From: Pseudomonadota bacterium | GTDB taxonomy: Bacteria; Pseudomonadota; Gammaproteobacteria; Steroidobacterales; Steroidobacteraceae | Direction of reading: 5' to 3' | NCBI GenBank assembly: GCA_025356075.1 | Contig: JANXUT010000092.1 | Span: 1 to 64,000, forward strand | Length of the DNA: 64,000 bases | Part shown: positions 38,985-58,252 of the stretch, piece by piece | Numbering within the stretch: the first letter of the stretch is position 1 | Layout of the letters: each line of letters opens with the position of its first letter | The notes under the pieces: model-generated | The model's database searches: none | What the model was told of the DNA's origin: nothing | Seen by the model: the letters and a program-made list of their open reading frames with translations, nothing else | Program-made: the position numbers and the translations under genes

Positions 38985-40250
38985 GTGCCGGAGCGGATCG
39001 GCAAGTACGAAATCATCAAGGAAGTCGGCCGCGGCAGCACCGGCGTCGTCTACCTGTCGCACGACCCGTACTACGGCCGTGACGTCGCGATCAAGGTCTA
39101 CAACATCGAGGCCAACGACGACCCGGACAAGGCGCGGGTCGCGCGCAAGATGTTCCTGTCCGAGGCCCACATGGTGGGCATGCTGCAGCACCCGAACATC
39201 CTGCCGATCTTCGATGCCGGCGAGGAAAGCGGTCACTACTACGTCGTGACCGAGTTCGTGCACGGCGCGCGCACGCTCGCCGCGTACTGCCGCCCCGACA
39301 ACCTGCTCAGGATCGACGACGTCGTCGAGATCGTCTACAAGTGCGCCAAGGCGCTCTATTACTCCCACGGTCGCGGCGTCATCCACCGCGACATCAAGCC
39401 CTCGAACGTGATGCTCACCGTCGAGAGCGACGTACGCATCATCGACTTCGGCATCGCGATCGTCGCGGACTCGGAGATCTCGCGCATCGAGGGCATCGCC
39501 GGCAGCCCCTCGTACATGTCACCCGAGCAGGTGCAGTCGCTCGAGATCACCAACCGCTCGGACCTCTACTCGCTCGGCGCGGTCATGTACGAGCTCTTGA
39601 CGGGGTTCCGGCCGTTTCGCGCCGGCAACCTCTCGAAGCTCCTGCACCAGATCGTCTACGCGACCGCGCCGCCGATCCACACGCTGCGGGCCGACGTGCC
39701 CGAGGAGCTCGAGAGCGTCGTCGCGACCGCGATGCAGAAGGACCCCGAGAAGCGCTTTCGCACCGGCCAGGAATTCGCCGCAGGGCTCACCCGCGTGCAC
39801 CAGCGGCTGCGCGCGGAGTCGAACAAGATCGACCGGCACGAGCAGTTCGCGATGCTCAGGCGCCTGAAGTTCTTCCACGACTTCTCACACGGCGAGATCT
39901 GGGAAGTGCTGCGGGCGAGCCAGTGGCAGGACTACGCCGACAACGAGGAAATCGTCAAGGAAGGCGAGATGGACGACCGCTTCTACGTCATCGTCTCCGG
40001 TGGCGTGAAGGTGGGTCGGCTCGGCAAGGAAATCGGCGTGCTCGACACCGGCGAGTGCTTCGGCGAGACGAGCTACGTGCGCGGCGCCAAGCGCCAGGCG
40101 ACGATCAAGGCGCGCGGCAGCGTCACGGTCATGAAGGTGAGCTCCACGCTCCTCGAGCAGGTCTCGGCCTCCTGCCAGCTCAGGTTCAACAAGGTGTTCC
40201 TGCGCTCGCTGATCGGCAGGCTGCAGGGCAACGACACGCCCGCGAGCTGA
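38985..40250 (+). CDS. Ser/Thr protein kinase fused to a cyclic-nucleotide-binding domain
   Basis: A 421-residue soluble protein. The kinase domain (about 8-270) has the Gly loop GRGSTGVVY, Lys37 in VAIKVY, the catalytic loop HRDIKPSN (134-141), DFG (154-156) and SPSYMSPEQ, so it should be active. Residues about 300-410 form a cNMP-binding domain: EEIVKEGEMDDRFYVIVSGG and GECFGETSYVRGAKRQATI, the phosphate-binding cassette with its Arg. There is no transmembrane or PASTA segment. cAMP or cGMP may therefore gate phosphorylation. It starts with GTG and is a single gene with a palindrome after it. Targets unknown. Confidence 0.9.
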   Translation: MPERIGKYEIIKEVGRGSTGVVYLSHDPYYGRDVAIKVYNIEANDDPDKARVARKMFLSEAHMVGMLQHPNILPIFDAGEESGHYYVVTEFVHGARTLAAYCRPDNLLRIDDVVEIVYKCAKALYYSHGRGVIHRDIKPSNVMLTVESDVRIIDFGIAIVADSEISRIEGIAGSPSYMSPEQVQSLEITNRSDLYSLGAVMYELLTGFRPFRAGNLSKLLHQIVYATAPPIHTLRADVPEELESVVATAMQKDPEKRFRTGQEFAAGLTRVHQRLRAESNKIDRHEQFAMLRRLKFFHDFSHGEIWEVLRASQWQDYADNEEIVKEGEMDDRFYVIVSGGVKVGRLGKEIGVLDTGECFGETSYVRGAKRQATIKARGSVTVMKVSSTLLEQVSASCQLRFNKVFLRSLIGRLQGNDTPAS

Positions 40251-40255
40251 TCCTC

Positions 40256-40273
40256 AGGCCGCGCGCGCGGCCT
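40256..40273. terminator. GC palindrome between convergent kinase and folE2 genes
   Basis: An 18-base perfect inverted repeat, AGGCCGCG and CGCGGCCT around CG, lies 6 bases after the kinase stop and before the end of the convergent folE2. It has no T-run and may serve as a weak two-way terminator. Confidence 0.35.
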
Positions 40274-40326
40274 CCCCGGAACCTCACGCTGACGCCAAGG
40301 CCCTCTTCGCCTGCAGCCACCGCCCG

Positions 40327-41151
40327 TCAGGCGCGTGCGGCGTCCTTGTCGCGCTCGATCATCGCGTAGGCCGAGTGGTTGTGGATCGACTCGAAGTTCT
40401 CGGACTCGACCACGTAGGCGCGGATGCGCTCATCGGCATTCAGGCGCACCGCGACGTCGCGCACCATGTCCTCGACGAACTTCGGGTTGTCGTAGGCGCG
40501 CTCGGTCACGTACTTCTCGTCCGGGCGCTTCAGGATCCCGTAGACCTCGCAGGAAGCCTCCTTCTCGGCGACGTCGACGAGTTCCTCGATCCACACGTGC
40601 CCGTCGATCTTCGCGCTGATGGTCACGTGCGAGCGCTGGTTGTGCGCGCCGTAGTCGGAGATCCGCTTGGAACACGGGCACAGGCTCGTCACCGGCACCA
40701 CGACCTTCAGCCAGGTCGAGAGCTTGCCGTCCCTGACCTCGCCGATCAGCGTCGTGCGGTAGTCGAGGAGACTCTGCACCCCCGAGACCGGCGCCTTCTT
40801 CATGACGAAGTAGGGGAAGGTCATCTCGATGTGGCCGGTCTCGGCGTCGAGGCGCTTGACCATCTCCCGGAGCATCGCGCGGAACGAGTCGACCGAGAGC
40901 TCGCGCTCGTGCTCGTGGAGGATCTCGACGAAGCGCGACATGTGCGTGCCCTTGAAGTTGTGGGGCAGGTACACGTACATGTTGAAGTTGGCGATCGTGT
41001 GCTGCTCGCCGCCCGAGCGGTCCTTCACGCGCACCGGGTGGAAGATGTCCTTGACGCCCACCTTGTCGATCGCGATCTGGCGCGTGTCGGCGCGACCCTG
41101 CACGTCCTCGATCTGCGCGGCCTTCTTCGGCTTCACCGTCGGCGTATCCAT
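40327..41151 (-). CDS. folE2: GTP cyclohydrolase I, type IB
   Basis: A 274-residue FolE2, the zinc-independent enzyme making dihydroneopterin triphosphate for folate or queuosine synthesis. [20 protein letters not shown] contains the active-site cysteine, and [24 protein letters not shown] and [10 protein letters not shown] are family signatures. I choose ATG at 41151, preceded by GGAAC, because its N-terminus aligns in length with known FolE2; a GTG at 41205, 4 bases after dxs, would add 18 residues. It is last in the xseB-ispA-dxs-folE2 run. FolE2 is often used when zinc is scarce. Confidence 0.93.
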   Translation of the reverse strand: MDTPTVKPKKAAQIEDVQGRADTRQIAIDKVGVKDIFHPVRVKDRSGGEQHTIANFNMYVYLPHNFKGTHMSRFVEILHEHERELSVDSFRAMLREMVKRLDAETGHIEMTFPYFVMKKAPVSGVQSLLDYRTTLIGEVRDGKLSTWLKVVVPVTSLCPCSKRISDYGAHNQRSHVTISAKIDGHVWIEELVDVAEKEASCEVYGILKRPDEKYVTERAYDNPKFVEDMVRDVAVRLNADERIRAYVVESENFESIHNHSAYAMIERDKDAARA

Positions 41152-41208
41152 CGTAAGTTCCGTCCTGCCGCCAGCGGCGACGTTCAACGCTGTCTCGTCG
41201 GGCACGGC

Positions 41209-43107
41209 TTACGCGCGCTGCTGGCGCGGCTGCCACCAGCGCTCGATCGCGGCGCCGAGCGAGGCGGGGTCGAGCCCGGCGGCGGCGAGGTTCTCCGCGC
41301 GCGAGCCATGCTCGATGAAGCGGTCGGGCAGCCCAAGCTGCAGGACCGGCCGCACGTAGCCATTCGCGGTCAGCACCTCGAGCACCGCGTCCCCGGCGCC
41401 GCCCGCGATGACGTTCTCCTCGATCGTCACCAGGTACTCGTGCCGGTCGGCGAGGCGCATCACGAGCGCTGAGTCGATGGGCTTCACGAAGCGCATGTTG
41501 ACGAGGGTCGCATCGAGCCGCTCGGCGGTCGCGGCCACCGCCTGCACCATGGTACCGAAGGCGAGGATTGCAAGGCCGCAGCGCCCTTCGCGGCGGATCT
41601 CGGCCACCCCGATCGGCAGCGCCTCCATCTCCGGCCGCGGCACGACGCCGGGCCCCGGGCCCCTGGGGTAGCGCACCGCCGCGGGGCCCCCGAGCATCAC
41701 GGCGGTGTAGAGCATCTGCCGGCACTCGTTCTCGTCGGCCGGCGCCATGACGACCATGTTGGGCACGCAGCGCAGGAAAGTCAGGTCGAACGCCCCCTGG
41801 TGGGTGGCGCCGTCGCCGCCGACGACGCCCGCGCGGTCGAGCGCGAAGGTCACGGGGAGCTTCTGCAGCGCGACGTCATGGATCAGCTGGTCGTAGGCGC
41901 GCTGCAGGAACGTCGAGTAGATCGCGACGATGGGCCGGTGGCCCTCGCAGGCGAGCCCGGCGGCGAGCGTGACCGCGTGCTGCTCGGCGATCGCGACGTC
42001 GAAATACCGCTCGGGAAAGCGCTTGGAGAACTCGACGAGCCCCGAGCCCTCGCGCATCGCCGGCGTGATGCCGACGATCTTCGGGTCCTTCTCGGCCATG
42101 TCGCACAGCCACTCGCCGAATACCTGCGAGTAGGTGGGACCTGAGCTCTTCTCCTTGAAGATGACCGCCTTGTCGGGGTCGAAGGGACCCGGGCCGTGCC
42201 ACTTGATGGGATCGGCCTCGGCGGGCGCATAGCCCTTGCCCTTGCGCGTGACGACGTGCAGGAACTGGGGCCCGTGCAGGTTCCGGACGTTCCTGAGCGT
42301 CTTCACGAGGCCGCCGACGTCGTGGCCGTCGATGGGCCCTATGTAGTTGAAGCCCATCTCCTCGAACAAGGTGCCGGGCAACACCATGCCCTTCATGTGC
42401 TCCTCCGAGCGGCGCGCGAGTTCCCAGGCGGCCGGGATGCGCCTCAGGATCTTCTTGCTGCCTTCCTTCAGGCTCGCATAGAGCTTGCCGGAGAGGACCC
42501 GCGCGAAGTAGTTCGACAGCGCCCCCACGTTCTCCGAGATCGACATGTCGTTGTCGTTCAGGATCACGAGGAGGTCGACATCGAGGCTGCCGGCGTGGTT
42601 CAACGCCTCGAAGGCAAGCCCAGCCGACATCGCCCCGTCGCCGATGATCGCGACGTGGCGGCGCCGCGGGAGCGAGGGATCCGCGGCGCGGGACAGCTCG
42701 TTGCCGATGGCCATGCCGAGCGCCGCGGAGATCGAGGTGCTCGAGTGGCCGACGCCGAACGTGTCGTACTCGCTCTCGGCGCGGCTCGGGAAGGGCGCGA
42801 GGCCGCCATCGCCCTTGATCGTGTGCAGCCGGTCGCGCCGGCCGGTCAGTACCTTGTGCGGGTAGGCCTGGTGGCCGACGTCCCAGACGAGGAGGTCGTT
42901 CGGGGTGTCGTAGACGTAGTGGAGCGCGAGGGTGAGTTCCACCGTGCCGAGACCCGCGGCGAAGTGGCCGCCCTTCTGGCTGACGGTGTCGATGAGGAAC
43001 GCCCGCAGCTCCTGCGCGACCGCCGGGAGTTCGGCTTCGGTGAGCCTTCGCAGGTCCGCGGGCGAGTCGAGGGCGAGGACGTGCGGGTAGGGGTCGGACC
43101 CGGGCAT
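41209..43107 (-). CDS. dxs: 1-deoxy-D-xylulose-5-phosphate synthase
   Basis: A 632-residue thiamine-diphosphate enzyme, first step of the MEP isoprenoid pathway. [38 protein letters not shown] and [18 protein letters not shown]...[12 protein letters not shown] (the ThDP/Mg site) are present, with [15 protein letters not shown] in the pyrimidine-binding domain. It follows ispA by 51 bases, the usual xseB-ispA-dxs order of proteobacteria. Confidence 0.96.
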   Translation of the reverse strand: MPGSDPYPHVLALDSPADLRRLTEAELPAVAQELRAFLIDTVSQKGGHFAAGLGTVELTLALHYVYDTPNDLLVWDVGHQAYPHKVLTGRRDRLHTIKGDGGLAPFPSRAESEYDTFGVGHSSTSISAALGMAIGNELSRAADPSLPRRRHVAIIGDGAMSAGLAFEALNHAGSLDVDLLVILNDNDMSISENVGALSNYFARVLSGKLYASLKEGSKKILRRIPAAWELARRSEEHMKGMVLPGTLFEEMGFNYIGPIDGHDVGGLVKTLRNVRNLHGPQFLHVVTRKGKGYAPAEADPIKWHGPGPFDPDKAVIFKEKSSGPTYSQVFGEWLCDMAEKDPKIVGITPAMREGSGLVEFSKRFPERYFDVAIAEQHAVTLAAGLACEGHRPIVAIYSTFLQRAYDQLIHDVALQKLPVTFALDRAGVVGGDGATHQGAFDLTFLRCVPNMVVMAPADENECRQMLYTAVMLGGPAAVRYPRGPGPGVVPRPEMEALPIGVAEIRREGRCGLAILAFGTMVQAVAATAERLDATLVNMRFVKPIDSALVMRLADRHEYLVTIEENVIAGGAGDAVLEVLTANGYVRPVLQLGLPDRFIEHGSRAENLAAAGLDPASLGAAIERWWQPRQQRA

Positions 43108-43158
43108 AGGAGCAGTCTAACCGCATCCGCCCGGGGGTGCCGGGGGGTGGCGGCGCGG

Positions 43159-44046
43159 CTAGGACCGGCGCTCGACGATGTAGCCGGCGAGCCGCGCCAG
43201 CATCGAGGCCCTGTCCCCGAAGCCCCGAATCGCCGCGAGCGCCTCACCCTCGAGCTCGAGCGCCCGCTCGCGCGCCCGCTCGACCCCGACCGCGGCGGGG
43301 TAGGTCGGCTTATGTCGTGCCCGGTCGGCGCCGACGGCCTTGCCGAGGAGCGCGGGGTCGCCCTCGACGTCGAGGAGGTCATCGACGATCTGGAAGGCGA
43401 GCCCGAGCGCGCGCGAGAACCGGTCGAGGCGCGTCAGATCCTCAGCCCCGGCGCCGGCGAGGAGCGCGGGGAGCCTCACGCTCGTCTCGATGAGCGCGCC
43501 GGTTTTCCGCACGTGCATCGCCTCGACCTCGTGCTCATCGAGGTTGCGGCCGACCGCGGCGAGGTCGATCGCCTGGCCGCCGGCCATGCCCTGCGTGCCG
43601 CTCCCGGTCGCGAGCGCGCTCATCATCGCGACGCGCGCCTCCGCCCCGGCGGGTGCATTCGCGAGGCTCTCGAAGGCGAGTACCTGCAGCGCGTCCCCGG
43701 CGAGGATCGCCGTCGCCTCGTCGAACTGGCGGTGGCAGGTCGGTCGACCGCGCCGCAAGTCATCGTCATCCATCGCCGGCAGGTCGTCGTGCACGAGCGA
43801 ATAGACGTGGATCATCTCGACCGCAGCGGCGGCGGCATCGAGCGCCTCGAGGGGCGCCGCGTAGAGTTCGCCGACCGCGTAGACGAGCGCGGGACGGATG
43901 CGCTTGCCGCCACCGAGCGCGCTGTAGCGCATCGCCTGGTGCAGGCGCCCGGGGACCTCGGACGGAAGGGGCAGGCGCGCCTCGAGCGCCTGCTCGACGC
44001 GGGCCTGGTAGGCGGCGAGGCGCGCGGCGAATTCGGCGGGAGTCAC
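43159..44046 (-). CDS. ispA: Farnesyl diphosphate synthase (polyprenyl synthetase)
   Basis: A 295-residue short-chain prenyl transferase making farnesyl diphosphate. The first Asp-rich motif is in [22 protein letters not shown] and the second in [25 protein letters not shown] binds the diphosphate. I take GTG at 44046, which overlaps the xseB stop; the frame stays open upstream only as a shadow of xseB. The two residues between Asp pairs (DDLPAMDD) fit the bacterial FPP synthase type. Confidence 0.95.
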   Translation of the reverse strand: MTPAEFAARLAAYQARVEQALEARLPLPSEVPGRLHQAMRYSALGGGKRIRPALVYAVGELYAAPLEALDAAAAAVEMIHVYSLVHDDLPAMDDDDLRRGRPTCHRQFDEATAILAGDALQVLAFESLANAPAGAEARVAMMSALATGSGTQGMAGGQAIDLAAVGRNLDEHEVEAMHVRKTGALIETSVRLPALLAGAGAEDLTRLDRFSRALGLAFQIVDDLLDVEGDPALLGKAVGADRARHKPTYPAAVGVERARERALELEGEALAAIRGFGDRASMLARLAGYIVERRS

Positions 44047-44330
44047 TCCGCCTCGTCGTCGGGCTCGTCGAAGGGCACGGTCGCGTGCGAGCCGTCGGCG
44101 CGCGCGAGCAGGAGCTCGACCTTCTGCTCGGCCTGCGTGAGCGCCTGCTGGCAGGCGCGGGTCAGGGCGATGCCGCGTTCGAAGGAGGCGAGGGCTTCCT
44201 CGAGCGGCACGTCGCCCTGCTCGAGGCGCGTGACGACGGCCTCGAGCTCGGCGATCGACTGCTCGAATTCGAAGGGCGGGGCCGCCTCGGCGGTCGTCGG
44301 CGCTGCGCTCGCGGATTTGCTGCGGGCCAT
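44043..44330 (-). CDS. xseB: Exodeoxyribonuclease VII small subunit
   Basis: A 95-residue helical protein with the family core [20 protein letters not shown] and [21 protein letters not shown]; the rest is a short Ala/Thr-rich head and an acidic tail. XseB binds several per XseA to form exonuclease VII. It overlaps the ispA start by 4 bases and leads this operon. Confidence 0.95.
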   Translation of the reverse strand: MARSKSASAAPTTAEAAPPFEFEQSIAELEAVVTRLEQGDVPLEEALASFERGIALTRACQQALTQAEQKVELLLARADGSHATVPFDEPDDEAE

Positions 44331-44520
44331 GAGTCTCTTTCAGGACGCGGGAATCGCCGGAGACTACCGGCCGGCGGCTTCGAGCGTCAACGAAGCTCAT
44401 CGTCCGCGCCGATTGACGCGTGTGCGGAGCCGCGACTACAGTTCTCCCCACCGGTCCTCGCGCCGGCTGCGCGTCCCCCGCGCTCCCCGTAAAACTTGTG
44501 ATGATTCAAGGAGATCTCTC

Positions 44521-44934
44521 GTGAACCTCAAGGGCAGTAGGACTGAGAAGAACCTGAAGGACGCCTTCGCCGGCGAGTCCCAGGCGAACCGTCGTTACCT
44601 GTACTTCGCAGCCAAGGCCGATGTCGAAGGCTTCAACGACGTCTCCGCCGTGTTTCGTTCGACCGCCGAGGGCGAGACGGGCCACGCGCACGGCCATCTC
44701 GAGTACCTGGAGGCCGTCGGGGACCCCGCGACCGGACTCCCGATCGGCCCGACCTCCGACAACCTGAAGGCGGCGATCGCCGGCGAGACGCACGAGTACA
44801 CCGACATGTACCCGGGCATGGCGAAGGCGGCGCGCGAGGAAGGTTTCGGCGAGATCGCCGACTGGTTCGAGACGCTGGCGAAGGCCGAGCGTTCGCACGC
44901 GAACCGCTTCCAGAAGGCGCTCGACGGCCTGTAA
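44521..44934 (+). CDS. Rubrerythrin-like diiron protein
   Basis: A 137-residue ferritin-like protein: [21 protein letters not shown], then [24 protein letters not shown] and [11 protein letters not shown] supply the Glu and His diiron ligands. The rubredoxin domain of classic rubrerythrins is absent, so electrons must come from another protein; the adjacent Fe-S oxidoreductase is a good candidate. It starts with GTG, with AAGGAG 7 bases upstream (44508-44513). Rubrerythrins reduce hydrogen peroxide. It leads the cluster with the Fe-S protein and DUF3501. Confidence 0.92.
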   Translation: MNLKGSRTEKNLKDAFAGESQANRRYLYFAAKADVEGFNDVSAVFRSTAEGETGHAHGHLEYLEAVGDPATGLPIGPTSDNLKAAIAGETHEYTDMYPGMAKAAREEGFGEIADWFETLAKAERSHANRFQKALDGL

Positions 44935-44945
44935 TCGATCACCGA

Positions 44946-44973
44946 CCGTGCCCGCCGGCGGCGGCGGGCACGG
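44946..44973 (+). terminator. Strong hairpin after the rubrerythrin gene
   Basis: CCGTGCCCGCC and GGCGGGCACGG form a perfect 11 bp stem with a 6-base loop, 11 bases after the stop. No T-run follows; it may cause partial termination or stabilise the rubrerythrin part of a joint transcript with the next gene. Confidence 0.55.
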
Positions 44974-45002
44974 CTCGGAAGCTTGGGACGACTGAACAAC
45001 CG

Positions 45003-46341
45003 ATGACCCAGACGCCTCCGCCAGGCGCCCGCGAGGGCAGCCTCGAAGCACCGACGCGTCACCCGATCGCGTGGAAGGACCCCGACTTCCTCGACGAGAC
45101 CTCGCTCTTCAAGGAGCTCGAGCGGGTCTTCGACATTTGCCACGGCTGCCGGCGCTGCTTCAGCCTGTGCCAGTCGTTTCCGCTCCTGTTCGATGCGGTC
45201 GATGCCTCGCCCACGGGCGAAGTCGACGGCGTGCCGCACGCGGCGTTCTGGCCGGTCGTCGACAACTGTTACCTCTGCGACATGTGCTACATGACGAAGT
45301 GCCCGTACGTTCCGCCGCACCCGTGGAACGTCGACTTCCCGCACCTGATGCTGCGCGCGAAGGCGCTCAAGCACTCCGAGGGTCGCACGAGCACGCGCGA
45401 CAAGATCCTGTCGGCGACCGACCTCGTCGGCTCCCTCGCCGGGATCCCGGTCATCGCCGAGATCGTCAACGGCGTCAATCACTCCAAGCTCGGCCGCGCG
45501 CTCCTCGAGAAGACGCTCGGCGTCGACGCGCAGGCGCCGGTGCCGCGCTATGAAAGCCACACGTTCCGTGACCGCGAGGCGAAGCGGCAGAAGCCCGCGC
45601 TCGTGCCGGTCGCGACGGCGGAGACGCGCGGTCGCGTCGCGCTCTTTGCGACCTGTTACGGCAACCGCAATGAGCCCAAGCTCAACGAGGACCTGGTCGC
45701 GGTCCTGGAGCACAACGGCATTCCGGTCGAGCTCGCAACCCTCGAGAAATGCTGCGGGATGCCGAAGCTTGAGCTCGGCGACCTCAAGGCCGTCGAGACG
45801 CTGAAGGACGTGAACATCCCGGTGCTCGCCGCGCTCGTCGATGCGGGCCACGACCTCGTCGCGGTCATCCCCTCGTGCGTGCTGATGTTCAAGCAGGAAC
45901 TGCCACTCCTCTTCCCGGACGATGCCAACGTCCGCAAGGTCAGCGATCACTTCTACGACCCGTTCGAGTACCTGATGCTGAGGCACAAGGCGGGGCGCCT
46001 CGCCATCGACTTCAAGGCGGAACTTGGCAAGGTGGCCTACCACGTGCCGTGTCACCTGCGCGTGCAGAACCTGGGGTTGAAGACCCGCGATCTCCTGAAG
46101 CTCGTGCTGGGCACGACGCTTGAGGTCATCGAACGCTGCTCCGGCCACAACGGCACCTACGCGGTGAAGACGGAGTTCCACGCCGCGTCCGTCAAGATCG
46201 GCAAGCCCGTCGTCGATCGCGTCGCGAAGTCGGGCGCCGTGCAGCATTCGAGTGATTGCCCGATGGCCGGCCACCAGATCTCCGGCGGCCTCGAGGATCA
46301 CCGCCCACCCGTGCACCCGCTGACGCTCTTGAGGCAGGCCT

Positions 46342-46361
<20 letters not shown>
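45003..46361 (+). CDS. Fe-S oxidoreductase with CCG domains (GlpC/HdrD-like)
   Basis: A 452-residue iron-sulfur protein. The N-terminal part has two 4Fe-4S type sites, [11 protein letters not shown] and [17 protein letters not shown]. The C-terminal part has two cysteine-rich CCG-like regions, one with [13 protein letters not shown] and one ending [15 protein letters not shown] with SSDCPMAG. This layout is that of GlpC and heterodisulfide-reductase D subunits, which carry electrons. It sits between a rubrerythrin and DUF3501 and overlaps the latter by 20 bases, so it probably forms a redox unit with them. No membrane segment. Confidence 0.9.
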
Positions 46362-51216
<4,855 letters not shown>

Positions 51217-51271
51217 GACCCGCGCGCCCCAAAACGGTGCGCCGGATCCCCTCGAAAGCCTGCGCTCGCTC

Positions 51272-53815
<2,544 letters not shown>

Positions 53816-53842
53816 GCGGTGCCTCTCACACGAAGGGCCACG

Positions 53843-56062
53843 GTGCGCAAACGGCTGCCGGCGTCTGAAATCGATGCGATTGTCGGCGCGACGCACCGCG
53901 AGCCGCGCTCGGTCCTCGGCTACCACGAGTTCGAACGCGCCAACGAGCAGCCGCTCGCGCTCGTGCGGGTGCTTGAGCCCGATGCTGCCGAGGTGTCGGT
54001 GTTCTGGGAGGACGAGGCGCCGGCGGCGGCGCGGGTGCTCAAGCGCCTGCACCCGGCCGGGCTCTACGAGGGACGGATTGCGTTTCGCCGGCCGCTCGTG
54101 CCGTACCGTCTCAAGGTCCGCTACACGGACGGCCACGAACTCCTGAAGCACGACCCGTATTTCTTCGCGCCGCAGCTCTCGGACTTCGACCTTTACCTGT
54201 TCGCGGAAGGGAACCACTACCGTATCTGGGCCAAGTTGGGTGCCCACCCGACGACGCTAGAGGGGCTCGCCGGGACGCGCTTCGCTGTGTGGGCGCCGAA
54301 CGCCCAGCGCGTCAGCGTCGTCGGGCCCTTCAACCTGTGGGACGGCCGCCGTCACGCGATGCAGGCGCGCGGTGCGACCGGCGTATGGGAACTGTTCATG
54401 CCGGGGCTCGGCGCCGGTGAGCTCTACAAGTACGAGATCCGCACCGCGGCGGGCGGCACCGTGCTCAAGTCCGACCCGTACGGCTTCGCGATGCAGCTCA
54501 GGCCCGACAACTGTTCGGTCGTCGCCGACCTCGAAGGCTACGAGTGGCACGACGAGCATTGGCTCGCCGCGCGGCGCACGGCCGATCCCAAGCGCCAGGC
54601 GATCAACGTCTACGAGGTGCACCTGGGCTCCTGGCGGCGCGTCGAGGGGCGCGAGCCGCCGTTCATGAACTGGCACGAGGCGGTCGAGCAGCTGATCCCC
54701 TATGTGCGCGACTTAGGGTTCACGCACATCGAACTCATGGGCGTCGCCGAGCACCCGTTCGATGGCTCGTGGGGATACCAGGTCGCGGGCTACTACGCGC
54801 CGACCGCGCGTTTCGGCTCGCCCAGCGACTTCAAGTACTTCGTCGATCGCTGCCACCTGGCCGGCCTCGGCGTGCTGATGGACTGGGTGCCGGCGCATTT
54901 CCCCAAGGACGAGCATGGCCTTGCCGAGTTCGACGGCACGGCACTCTACGAGCACGCCGATCCCCGCCAGGGCGAGCACCGCGAATGGGGCACGAAGATC
55001 TTCAACTTCGGCCGCAACGAAGTCCGCAATTTCCTCGTCGCCAACGCGCTCTACTGGCTCGAGAATTTCCACATCGACGGCCTCAGGGTCGATGCGGTCG
55101 CATCGATGCTGTACCTCGACTACAGCCGCGAGCCCGGCCAATGGATCCCGAACGCCTACGGCGGCCGCGAGAACCTGGACGCCATCGGCTTCCTCCGGCA
55201 GCTCAACTGGGCGGTGCGGGAGTTCGCGCCGGGCACGATCACCGCCGCCGAGGAATCGACCACGTTCCCGGGCGTCACGCAGCCCGTCCACCTCGGCGGC
55301 CTCGGCTTCACGTTCAAGTGGAACATGGGCTGGATGAACGACACGCTGCGCTACATGGCGCTCGATCCGGTGTTTCGCAGCCACGAGCATCGGCTCATCA
55401 CGTTCTCGTTCGCCTACGCGTGGTCGGAGAGCTTCATGCTGCCGATCTCGCACGACGAGGTCGTCCACGGCAAGCGCGCGCTCCTCGACAAACTGCCGGG
55501 CGATGAGTGGCAGAAGCGCGCGAACTACCGGCTGTTCCGCACCTACATGACGGCGCATCCGGGCAAGAAGCTGCTGTTCATGGGCTCGGAGTTCGGCCAG
55601 TGGCACGAATGGCGCGACGGCGGCACGCTTGACTGGGAACTCCTCGGCGATGCGCGGCACCGCCAGCTCTTCGAGTTCAACGCCGAGCTCAACCGGCTCT
55701 ACGCGGGTTCGCCCGCGCTTCACGGCAGCGACTGCGACAGCGATGGCTTCGCGTGGATCGAGGTCGAGAACGCGGCGCAGAGCGTGTTCGCGTTCGAGCG
55801 ACGCTCGACGCGCGGCGAGGCGGGCGGCACGCTCATTTGCGTCTTCAATGCGACGCCGGTGCCGCGCGAGGACTACTGGCTCGGCGTCGGGTCGCCCGGG
55901 CACTACCGCAAGCTCATCGATTCGGATGCCGCCCGTTTCGGTGGCTCGGGCTACTCGGGCGCCGATGTCATCGAGGCGCACGCGCACGCGGCGCACGGTC
56001 GTGCGTTCGCGCTCAAGCTGTCGCTGCCGCCGCTCGGCGCGCTGATCCTGACGCGCGCATGA
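53843..56062 (+). CDS. glgB: 1,4-alpha-glucan branching enzyme
   Basis: About 739 residues. An N-terminal extra domain (to about residue 110), a CBM48 domain (FAVWAPNAQRVSVVGPFNLWDG) and a GH13 barrel with the nucleophile in HIDGLRVDAVASMLYLDY, the acid/base Glu in AAEESTTFPG and SHDEVVHGK are seen. It transfers alpha-1,4 segments to alpha-1,6 branches. I choose GTG at 53843, with GAAGGG six bases upstream; a GTG at 53819, only 3 bases after glgP, would add eight residues. Confidence 0.95.
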   Translation: MRKRLPASEIDAIVGATHREPRSVLGYHEFERANEQPLALVRVLEPDAAEVSVFWEDEAPAAARVLKRLHPAGLYEGRIAFRRPLVPYRLKVRYTDGHELLKHDPYFFAPQLSDFDLYLFAEGNHYRIWAKLGAHPTTLEGLAGTRFAVWAPNAQRVSVVGPFNLWDGRRHAMQARGATGVWELFMPGLGAGELYKYEIRTAAGGTVLKSDPYGFAMQLRPDNCSVVADLEGYEWHDEHWLAARRTADPKRQAINVYEVHLGSWRRVEGREPPFMNWHEAVEQLIPYVRDLGFTHIELMGVAEHPFDGSWGYQVAGYYAPTARFGSPSDFKYFVDRCHLAGLGVLMDWVPAHFPKDEHGLAEFDGTALYEHADPRQGEHREWGTKIFNFGRNEVRNFLVANALYWLENFHIDGLRVDAVASMLYLDYSREPGQWIPNAYGGRENLDAIGFLRQLNWAVREFAPGTITAAEESTTFPGVTQPVHLGGLGFTFKWNMGWMNDTLRYMALDPVFRSHEHRLITFSFAYAWSESFMLPISHDEVVHGKRALLDKLPGDEWQKRANYRLFRTYMTAHPGKKLLFMGSEFGQWHEWRDGGTLDWELLGDARHRQLFEFNAELNRLYAGSPALHGSDCDSDGFAWIEVENAAQSVFAFERRSTRGEAGGTLICVFNATPVPREDYWLGVGSPGHYRKLIDSDAARFGGSGYSGADVIEAHAHAAHGRAFALKLSLPPLGALILTRA

Positions 56063-56105
56063 GCACTCCGCCGCGATCTGCCGCCCGGCGCGTGGTGCGA
56101 AGCTG

Positions 56106-58223
<2,118 letters not shown>

Positions 58224-58226
58224 GTC

Positions 58227-58247
58227 GCCGCGCCGCGCGGGCGCGGC
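58227..58247. terminator. Hairpin between convergent glgX and amylase genes
   Basis: GCCGCGCC and GGCGCGGC form an 8 bp stem with a 5-base loop in the 29-base gap between two convergent genes. It could work in both directions, though there are no T-runs. Confidence 0.5.
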
Positions 58248-58252
58248 CGCCC

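Noticed and set aside
42196-44520. Open frame upstream of rubrerythrin on the plus strand, opposite dxs and ispA
   Set aside because: Only the last 138 codons (from the GTG at 44521 with a strong ribosome site) are family-like; the rest is antisense to dxs, ispA and xseB.
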